5,495 nucleotides of DNA from Chloroflexota bacterium. Its GTDB lineage: Bacteria; Chloroflexota; Limnocylindria; QHBO01. The notes under the pieces were generated by a model that was not told where the DNA came from, did not search any database, and saw nothing but the letters and a program-made list of their open reading frames with translations. The stretch spans positions 1-5,495 of the forward strand of contig VBGQ01000113.1 of NCBI GenBank assembly GCA_005882055.1. Direction: 5' to 3'. Shown here one piece after another: positions 1 to 5,495 of this stretch (positions are counted from its first letter, which is position 1; every line of letters starts with the position of its first letter). The translations under genes and the position numbers were made by a program.

Positions 1-2
1 CG

Positions 3-323
3 CAACGCGACATGCTCGAGTACGTGACCGATGCCAACTATTCGCCCGGCATCTGGCCGGTCGACTTCTGGCCGGAGCGCCACATGAAGGCCAGCCGCGA
101 GCAATGGGACGCCTCGACTGCCGGCTTCGCGGGGGACCGTTCGGCGCTGCGGGCGATGGTCGCTGATCCCGAGCGCGACATCCTGGCGCCGCTGCCTCGG
201 ACGCCGGGGCACACGCTCGCGCGTGGGGTACGCATCATCGGTGACCACAACGCGTACCACACCGGGGAGTTCGCGATCCTGCGCCAGGTGATGGGCACCT
301 GGCCGGCGGATCGCGGCGAGTAA
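3..323 (+). CDS. DinB-superfamily protein, 3' part
   Basis: This is the C-terminal part of a gene entering from the left edge. The frame is open to the first complete codon (QRD before the Met at 12), so that Met is probably internal and the true start lies outside the window. About 107 residues are visible, ending in TAA. The last 40 residues match the closing helix of DinB/YfiT-like four-helix-bundle proteins: a GDHNAYHTGEFAILRQ stretch with an H-x3-H pair (His79 and His83 counted from the Met at 12), normally metal ligands, followed by a short MGTW end. The WPVDFWPER and DPERDILAPLP segments also fit this family. DinB-like proteins are metal-dependent enzymes (thiol transferases, hydrolases) or of unknown role; the substrate cannot be told here. 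No terminator is evident before the next gene. Confidence 0.85.
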   Translation, partial: QRDMLEYVTDANYSPGIWPVDFWPERHMKASREQWDASTAGFAGDRSALRAMVADPERDILAPLPRTPGHTLARGVRIIGDHNAYHTGEFAILRQVMGTWPADRGE

Positions 324-334
324 CCCCCCGTCTC

Positions 335-362
335 TCGACCCGGCACCAATCCTGCATATTCG
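335..362 (+). promoter_or_regulatory. weak candidate promoter for the small membrane protein
   Basis: TCGACC (335-340) and TATTCG (357-362) are 16 bases apart, with a TG at 353-354 just upstream of the second box resembling an extended -10. Each box matches the sigma-70-type consensus only partly. It is the best candidate between the DinB-like stop and the start at 395, but the small gene could also be read from the upstream gene. Confidence 0.2.
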
Positions 363-394
363 GTAGAGCGTCGGAGAAATCGTGGAGGCGCTCG

Positions 395-559
395 ATGCTC
401 TGGATCATCATCGTGGTCGTCGTGCTCCTGCTTCTATTCGGAGGCGTGGGGTACGGCTACCGGGGTTCGTGGGGGAACTACTACGGCGGGGGAGTCGGCC
501 TCATCGGCCTGATCCTTATCGTCCTGTTCGTCATCTGGCTCATCGGCGGCTTCCGCTGA
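395..559 (+). CDS. small hydrophobic DUF3309-like membrane protein (54 aa)
   Basis: This is a 54-codon frame, ATG to TGA, with a clear ribosome binding site GGAGG at 384-388, six bases before the ATG. The product begins MLWIIIVVVLLLLLFGG, has a glycine/tyrosine/tryptophan-rich turn (about residues 16-33, including GYGYRGSWGNYYGGG) and closes with a second hydrophobic stretch (about 34-50) ending GGFR. Two membrane segments around a Gly/Tyr-rich loop, with this MLW start and length near 50, match the plan of the DUF3309 small-protein family, for which no function is established. It probably sits in the cytoplasmic membrane as a hairpin. A longer overlapping frame from GTG 382 has a basic, composition-driven translation and is not believed. 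The ribosome site, start and membrane pattern agree; the family name is recalled from pattern, not searched. Confidence 0.62.
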   Translation: MLWIIIVVVVLLLLFGGVGYGYRGSWGNYYGGGVGLIGLILIVLFVIWLIGGFR

Positions 560-561
560 CG

Positions 562-597
562 TCACCGGGGGGGAAGGCGCGGCGGCCCTTCCGGTGG
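562..597 (+). terminator. GC-rich hairpin after the small protein gene, possible terminator
   Basis: Two bases after the stop, CACCGGGGGGG (563-573) can pair with CCCTTCCGGTG (586-596) over 11 continuous pairs including two G-U pairs, plus a further T562-G597 wobble, around a 12-base loop. The position suits a terminator separating the small gene from the tRNA promoter. No run of T follows (the next bases are AAATGTTC), so it may be an intrinsic terminator without a U-tract, an mRNA-stabilising structure, or chance in GC-rich DNA. Confidence 0.35.
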
Positions 598-629
598 AAA
601 TGTTCAGGGGGGAAGACGGAGCGGCGCGG

Positions 630-659
630 TTGAGGGGGTCAGAGGGGCGTTGATATACT
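630..659 (+). promoter_or_regulatory. sigma-70-type promoter of the tRNA-Glu gene
   Basis: TTGAGG (630-635) and TATACT (654-659) are separated by 18 bases and match the TTGACA/TATAAT consensus at 4 and 5 of 6 positions. The expected start near 666 leaves about 23 bases of leader before the mature tRNA 5' end at 689, which is normal for a tRNA precursor trimmed by RNase P. This is one of the few A/T-rich spots in the region. Confidence 0.6.
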
Positions 660-688
660 CGGCGCCCGTCCCGGATCACCTGGACCGC

Positions 689-765
689 GCCGCATTCGTC
701 TAGAGGCCTAGGACACCGCCCTCTCAAGGCGGAGATCACCGGTTCGAATCCGGTATGCGGTACCA
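689..765 (+). tRNA. tRNA-Glu (anticodon CTC)
   Basis: A full cloverleaf folds. The acceptor stem is GCCGCAT (689-695) with ATGCGGT (755-761), closed by a G1-U72 wobble. The D arm holds TCTAGAGGCCTAGGA. The anticodon stem is CCGCC (716-720) with GGCGG (728-732) around the loop CTCTCAA, placing the anticodon CTC at 723-725, which reads GAG (glutamate). The T arm is ACCGG (738-742) with CCGGT (750-754) around TTCGAAT. The discriminator is A762 and the 3' CCA is encoded (763-765). The sequence closely resembles bacterial tRNA-Glu in general. It has its own promoter just upstream and converges with the two-component operon downstream. No clear terminator follows it. Confidence 0.97.
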
Positions 766-811
766 ACCCTCCCGCGTTCGCCGGGCATCACCGCGATGTC
801 GGGGTGCTTCC

Positions 812-871
812 TTATGCGGCCCGGGTGCGCACGTCGTTGACGACGAGGAACCGCGCGCCGTCGTCCTTCAT
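812..871 (-). CDS. possible 19-residue coupled micro-ORF (weak)
   Basis: The TGA stop of receiver RR2 overlaps an ATG (ATGA at 868-871), from which a frame of 19 codons runs to TAA, reading MKDDGARFLVVNDVRTRAA. The ATGA overlap is the same kind of junction used between RR1 and the lipoprotein gene in this operon, which is the only reason to list it. FLVVNDV vaguely resembles the first beta strand of a receiver domain (ILVVEDN in RR2), so it may be a remnant of a lost downstream gene. It has no convincing ribosome site of its own and may well not be translated into anything useful. Confidence 0.13.
   Translation of the reverse strand: MKDDGARFLVVNDVRTRAA
832..865. repeat. overlapping inverted repeats between operon end and tRNA
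   Basis: CGTCGT (832-837) and ACGACG (840-845) form a near-perfect 14-base palindrome. The right half extended to GACGACG (839-845) also pairs with CGTCGTC (859-865) over seven bases with a 13-base loop. The two pairings exclude each other. They lie just past the end of RR2 and between converging transcription units, so they could help end operon transcription. There is no T-tract on either strand, and GC-rich DNA produces such repeats easily. Confidence 0.3.
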
Positions 872-1248
872 CCATCGCCCCTCTTGCAGAACCGCGCGAC
901 CGCCTCGAGGAGCTCATCGATATCAATCGGCTTCGACAGATAGCCGTCGAACCCTGCTTCCATGAAGCGGTCGCGATCGCCTTTCATCGCCTGGGCAGTG
1001 ACGGCCAGCACCGGGATGCGCTCTGTGCGGGAATCCATCCGCAACTGCTTCAACGCCTCCAAACCGTCCATGCCTGATAGGCGGATGTCCATCAGGACGA
1101 GGGCCGGAGAATGCTCGACGGCCAAAGCTATGGCACGACCAGCGGTCGATGCCTCGAGGGTGCTGTATCCGGTCGCCTGGAGCACGTCGCGAACCAGCTT
1201 CATGTTCTTCTCGTTGTCTTCGACGACCAGGATCTGCTGCTCTGCCAC
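868..1248 (-). CDS. RR2: stand-alone CheY/DivK-like receiver (126 aa)
   Basis: A single receiver domain fills the whole protein, with no output domain. The acidic pair is E10-D11 in ILVVEDN, the phospho-acceptor is D54 in LVLMDIRLSGMDG, the switch threonine is T84 in VLAVTAQAM, the aromatic switch residue is Y103 and the invariant lysine is K106 in YLSKP. All residues needed for phosphorylation are present, so it should take phosphate from the kinase encoded immediately upstream and act by protein contact or within a relay, as CheY, DivK and Spo0F do. The start is GTG at 1246-1248, two bases after the kinase TAG, so its translation is probably coupled to the kinase. It ends at TGA 868-870. 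It is clearly related to RR1 at the other end of the operon (shared NxKL, LEAS/LDAS, KPIDxDEL and FCxRG segments). Confidence 0.94.
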   Translation of the reverse strand: MAEQQILVVEDNEKNMKLVRDVLQATGYSTLEASTAGRAIALAVEHSPALVLMDIRLSGMDGLEALKQLRMDSRTERIPVLAVTAQAMKGDRDRFMEAGFDGYLSKPIDIDELLEAVARFCKRGDG

Positions 1249-1250
1249 GG

Positions 1251-3122
<1,872 letters not shown>

Positions 3123-3143
3123 CGCCCAGCGACTGGCCCCTGG

Positions 3144-4226
3144 CTACCGGTACAACACGTCCGCGAGGGTGATCACGTCTTGGGGCACGGTGATGTGGAG
3201 CTCCGCGGCGCGTTTCAGACTCAGCGCAAACTCCACGCGCGGCACCTCTTCGACGGGCAGGTCTGCGGGCGGTGTCCCCCGGAGGATGCTGTCGACGAAC
3301 CTCCCTGCGGCGGCACCGACAGGTGCCACATCGACTCCGAGAGAGAACAACGCGCCCTGCGCCACCCATTCCTTGCGGTGCGCCTGGACCGGAAGATTCG
3401 CCTTGGCCGCCAGTTCAATGATGCGCTGAGAGTGGAAGAGTCGGAGGGTTGGTGACAGGATGAAGGCGCCGTCAACCGTGCCGGGCACAAGCGCTCCGAA
3501 GACCTTGCCCAGCTCCGCGTCGTTGGAGGCGTGCCGGATCTCGAGCTTGAGGCCGAGCTTCTGGGCGGCGTCCTCCGCTTGCGCAAGCAGCGGCGGCGTG
3601 GTCGCATCGGTAGGATCGACCAGTGTCAGCAGACGCCTGACTCCGGGGATGATGTAGCGGTAGTACTCGAGCTGCTTCGCGACCGGATCGCGGGCGCCGA
3701 AAACGCCGGTCATGTTGCCACCGGGATGCGAAAGGCTCTGGACGAGCCCATCACGCACCGGGTCGGACGGGTGAAGGAACACGATTGGGATCCGGTTTGC
3801 CGGGTCCGCTGTCGCCGACCGGGCGGCGGAGATCGATTTGTCCTCGAAAGCGACGATGACGTCGACGTGCTGACTGACGAAGTCGCGCGCCTGTTGCTGC
3901 ACCTGCTCCGGTGTGAGATTGCTCCAGATGAGCGTGATCCGCGGTCCGTCAAACTCGCCGTGCAGCTGCTTCATCTGGCCGTTCACCTTCGTCCCGTCGC
4001 CGATGAGCTCGCGCATTGCCTCATCTGCGGAGTCGATCCAGCCCAGCTCCGCGAGGCGCCCTACGAGCGTTCCCAACGAGGGCGGAACGTGGTCAGTGCC
4101 GACGTGCATCATGCCAACCCGCGGCACCGGTCGCGGAGTCGGTGTGCTCGAGGCGAAGGTCGAACAGGCCGCGAGCAGACCGGCGAGTATGACGATGCCG
4201 ATCGGCCGCAAGGTGCGCGCCTTCAT
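3144..4226 (-). CDS. ABC-type substrate-binding lipoprotein, PF04392-like (360 aa)
   Basis: The start is the ATG at 4224-4226. It overlaps the RR1 stop as ATGA and has a strong ribosome site, GGGAGGGA (4240-4233), six bases upstream. A 50-codon extension upstream in the same frame is only the shadow of RR1. The protein opens with a lipoprotein signal, MKARTLRPIGIVILAGLLAAC, with lipobox LAAC and lipidated Cys21, then a Ser/Thr/Pro linker to about residue 35. The rest follows the two-lobed ABC_sub_bind (PF04392) plan: RVGMMHVG first strand, LAELGWID, DVIVAFEDKSISAARSAT, IPIVFLHPSDPVRDGLVQSL and HPGGNMTG, PGVRRLLTLVDP, and the closing ITVPQDVITLADVLYR. It should be tethered outside the membrane and bind a small solute; the ligand is unknown. 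No permease or ATPase gene accompanies it, and the next gene is a kinase, which suggests sensing rather than uptake. Confidence 0.94.
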   Translation of the reverse strand: MKARTLRPIGIVILAGLLAACSTFASSTPTPRPVPRVGMMHVGTDHVPPSLGTLVGRLAELGWIDSADEAMRELIGDGTKVNGQMKQLHGEFDGPRITLIWSNLTPEQVQQQARDFVSQHVDVIVAFEDKSISAARSATADPANRIPIVFLHPSDPVRDGLVQSLSHPGGNMTGVFGARDPVAKQLEYYRYIIPGVRRLLTLVDPTDATTPPLLAQAEDAAQKLGLKLEIRHASNDAELGKVFGALVPGTVDGAFILSPTLRLFHSQRIIELAAKANLPVQAHRKEWVAQGALFSLGVDVAPVGAAAGRFVDSILRGTPPADLPVEEVPRVEFALSLKRAAELHITVPQDVITLADVLYR

Positions 4227-4663
4227 TCGACGTCCCTCCCGTTGTTGTCCATCGAAAGACCATATCGGGCGCTCGATGGGACGCCCCGCGTGCAGAAGCT
4301 CCGGATAAGGTCGGGGAGCTCGTCTGTGTCGATGGGCTTTGCTATCTGGCCGACGAATCCGGACTCGGCCAGCCAACCATCGGCGGGATCGAGCGGCAGT
4401 GCGCTCATCGCGACGACCGGGATGCCTGACGTCGATGGGATCGCTCGAAGCCGACGGGTTGCCTCGGTGCCGTCGAAGTCCGGAAGACGCAAGTCCATCA
4501 GGATGATGTCTGGCAGCTGCACAACGGCGAGCTCAATCGCCTGCCCGGCGCTGCTGGCATCGAGCGTCCGGAATCCGGTAATTCGGAGCACGTCGCCCGC
4601 CAGCTTTCGATTGCGCTCATTGTCGTCGACGATCAGCACCAGGGGCAGCTCGGGGGTACCCAC
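4223..4663 (-). CDS. RR1: stand-alone receiver-domain protein (146 aa)
   Basis: This is the first gene of the minus-strand operon. It is a single receiver domain (about 8-126) plus a 20-residue polar tail. The acidic pair is D13-D14 in LIVDDNERN, the phospho-acceptor D57 in IILMDLRLPDFDG, the switch Ser87 in VVAMSAL and the lysine K109 in QIAKP. The aromatic switch position three residues before the lysine (Tyr or Phe in CheY-type proteins, Tyr in RR2) is Gln106 here, so signalling by the usual aromatic rotamer change is doubtful. The tail overlaps the ribosome site and start of the lipoprotein gene (ATGA), so the tail codons may be kept for coupling. The start is GTG 4663; the next in-frame GTG (4639) would remove the first beta strand, and no upstream start exists close by. 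There is no ribosome site, fitting leaderless initiation. Confidence 0.93.
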   Translation of the reverse strand: MGTPELPLVLIVDDNERNRKLAGDVLRITGFRTLDASSAGQAIELAVVQLPDIILMDLRLPDFDGTEATRRLRAIPSTSGIPVVAMSALPLDPADGWLAESGFVGQIAKPIDTDELPDLIRSFCTRGVPSSARYGLSMDNNGRDVE

Positions 4664-4681
4664 CGGCGTATTCTCTGCCCA
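4663..4681. promoter_or_regulatory. divergent promoter gap with overlapping -10-like elements
   Basis: Only 17 bases (4664-4680) separate the GTG of RR1 from the ATG of the divergent NarL-type regulator, and neither start has a ribosome site. On the plus strand, TATTCT (4669-4674) ends six bases before the ATG, which is where a -10 box sits if transcription starts at the A of the ATG. On the minus strand, GAGAAT (4675-4670) ends six bases before the GTG and matches TATAAT at four of six positions, though it lacks the important first T. Both fit leaderless transcripts from a shared, overlapping -10 region. No convincing -35 box is seen on either strand. Other promoters inside the flanking genes are possible. 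Confidence 0.33.
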
Positions 4682-5469
4682 TGCCCATCCGGCTCGTCCT
4701 CGCCGAGGACAACTACCTCCTGCGCGAGGGTGTCCGACGGCTGCTGGACGCGCAGGACGGGCTTGAGGTGGCGGCGGTCTGTGGCGACCTCGAATCTCTG
4801 CTGGCGGCCGTCGAGGCTGAGCGGCCAGACGTCGTGGTGACCGATATTCGCATGCCGCCGGACCAGTCCGACGAAGGGATCCAGGCCGCGGCGCGATGGC
4901 GTGAGACGAACCCGCAGCTGGGCGTCGTAGTGCTTAGCCAATACGCGAACCCGGACTTCGCTCTGGCGTTGCTGGATGCTGGCAGTGCCGGGCGTGCGTA
5001 CCTACTCAAGGAGCGCCTGCAGGACGTCGACCAGCTTGTCGCCGCGATCCGCGCCGTCGCGGAGGGCGGATCCGTGATCGATCCGAAGGTCGTGGAAGGG
5101 CTGGTGGCTGAGCGAGCGCGTGGCGCCACGTCGCCCCTGGGCGAGCTGACCCATCGGGAACGCGACGTCCTGCGATTGATGGCAGAAGGCAAGAACAACG
5201 CGTCAATTGCCAGCGAGATCGTCGTGGCGGAGCGCTCGGTCGAGAAGGTCATCCACTCAATCCTGCTCAAGCTCGGGCTGACGTGGGAGCCCGCCGTTCA
5301 CAAGCGGGTGAAGGCGGTCCTGCTCTACCTGGCCGAGAGCGATCGCGGCGCTGCCGATGGGAGCGTCGCTGCAACGAACGAACCTCCGTCCTTCGGGTCC
5401 ACGAGGATGAGCTCGCCGCCTAGCGCCTCGACGCGATCACGCAGGCGCTCCAGCGCCCCATCGGGGTAG
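4681..5469 (+). CDS. NarL/LuxR-type response regulator with unusual C-terminal tail (262 aa)
   Basis: The receiver domain spans about residues 3-125: acidic pair E9-D10 in LVLAEDN, phospho-acceptor D55 in VVVTDIRMPP, switch Ser86 in VVLSQYA, Tyr107 and lysine K110 in YLLKE. After a linker comes a LuxR-type helix-turn-helix (about 156-217): LTHRERDVLRLMAEGKNNASIA, then RSVEKVIHSILLKLGL, then HKRVKAVLLYL. The MPPDQSDEG loop and the HKRVKAVLLYL ending are typical of a NarL subfamily seen in Actinobacteria and Chloroflexota, whose members normally stop about there. Here the frame runs 40 residues further in a Ser/Arg/Pro-rich tail (about 223-262) that lies antisense to the convergent kinase gene and looks like non-domain read-through. 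It should be a DNA-binding regulator, probably controlled by that kinase and perhaps acting on the shared divergent promoter. Confidence 0.92.
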   Translation: MPIRLVLAEDNYLLREGVRRLLDAQDGLEVAAVCGDLESLLAAVEAERPDVVVTDIRMPPDQSDEGIQAAARWRETNPQLGVVVLSQYANPDFALALLDAGSAGRAYLLKERLQDVDQLVAAIRAVAEGGSVIDPKVVEGLVAERARGATSPLGELTHRERDVLRLMAEGKNNASIASEIVVAERSVEKVIHSILLKLGLTWEPAVHKRVKAVLLYLAESDRGAADGSVAATNEPPSFGSTRMSSPPSASTRSRRRSSAPSG

Positions 5470-5495
5470 GCGTCCGACACGCCGATCTCGAATCT
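5325..5495 (-). CDS. sensor histidine kinase C-terminus, partial
   Basis: This frame enters from the right edge with no start inside the window and runs 56 codons to TAG (5327-5325). It contains LERLRDRVEALGGELILVDP followed by DGGSFVAATLP, matching the end of the HATPase domain of NarX/DesK-type kinases (usual form: GLRGLRDRVEALGG, then a GGGT strand and an acidic LP end). An 11-residue tail follows. It is convergent with the NarL-type regulator and overlaps it by 145 bases, so it is a natural candidate partner. The stretch before the RDRVEALGG helix (VSDAYPDGALERL) does not show the usual glycine boxes, so ATP binding may be altered. It could also be a related ATPase-fold sensor. The identification rests on a short piece. 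Confidence 0.75.
   Translation of the reverse strand, partial: RFEIGVSDAYPDGALERLRDRVEALGGELILVDPKDGGSFVAATLPSAAPRSLSAR

Noticed and set aside
382..633. 83-codon plus-strand frame from GTG 382
   Set aside because: It overlaps the 54-residue membrane protein in another frame, is Arg/Pro-rich, and its GTG lies just upstream of and against the ribosome site serving ATG 395.
434..766. Minus-strand frames covering the tRNA (434-766 and 708-926)
   Set aside because: They read antisense through an intact tRNA-Glu. Protein starts like TGFEPVISAL are the familiar false translation of a tRNA 3' half.
3126..3136. CCAG-CGA-CTGG inverted repeat between lipoprotein stop and kinase start
   Set aside because: Only four base pairs; too short to claim as a regulatory hairpin, though it sits where a ribosome site would be expected.
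4227..4376. 50-codon N-terminal extension of the lipoprotein
   Set aside because: It would lie inside RR1 in another frame and would bury the lipoprotein signal peptide. The ATG at 4226 has the ribosome site, lipobox and ATGA overlap.
3531..4766. 411-codon plus-strand open frame
   Set aside because: It runs antisense to the lipoprotein and RR1 genes and into the NarL-type gene in the wrong frame. It contains no recognisable motif.

Overview
The window is G+C-rich (by eye about two thirds), densely packed bacterial DNA. Tight gene spacing, GTG starts, apparently leaderless divergent genes, a DinB-superfamily protein, a periplasmic-binding lipoprotein of the ABC_sub_bind type and a NarL-type regulator of a form common in Actinobacteria and Chloroflexota suggest a Chloroflexota-like (or actinobacterial) environmental organism. 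This placement is an inference; no marker gene in the window fixes it.

Layout. The left end (1-765) is a plus-strand housekeeping or accessory strip: the 3' end of a DinB-superfamily gene, a 54-residue hydrophobic DUF3309-like protein with a good ribosome binding site and a GC-rich hairpin just after its stop, then a tRNA-Glu(CTC) with its own promoter and an encoded CCA. Between the tRNA and the next gene are about 100 bases holding overlapping inverted repeats and a possible 19-codon reading frame.

From 4663 down to 868 runs a four-gene minus-strand operon: stand-alone receiver RR1, substrate-binding lipoprotein, membrane histidine kinase (TM, Cache sensor, TM, HAMP, HisKA, HATPase), stand-alone receiver RR2. 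Junctions are a 4-base ATGA overlap, a 21-base gap and a 2-base gap. There is no permease or ATPase. The simplest reading is a ligand-sensing system in which the lipoprotein presents a ligand to, or tunes, the kinase's extracytoplasmic Cache domain, and two CheY/DivK-like receivers carry the phosphate. Neither receiver has an output domain, so the final effector lies elsewhere or is reached by protein contact.

Divergent from this operon, only 17 bases away, starts a NarL/LuxR-type response regulator (4681 onward). Its 3' end overlaps tail-to-tail by 145 bases with a minus-strand gene entering from the right edge, whose visible 56 codons look like the C-terminus of a sensor histidine kinase, a plausible partner for the NarL-type regulator. 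Some 4.6 kb of the window is therefore two adjacent signal-transduction modules. The most interesting points are the transporter-less binding protein/kinase/two-receiver operon, the 17-base divergent gap with overlapping -10-like elements on both strands at leaderless spacing, and the convergent coding overlap.
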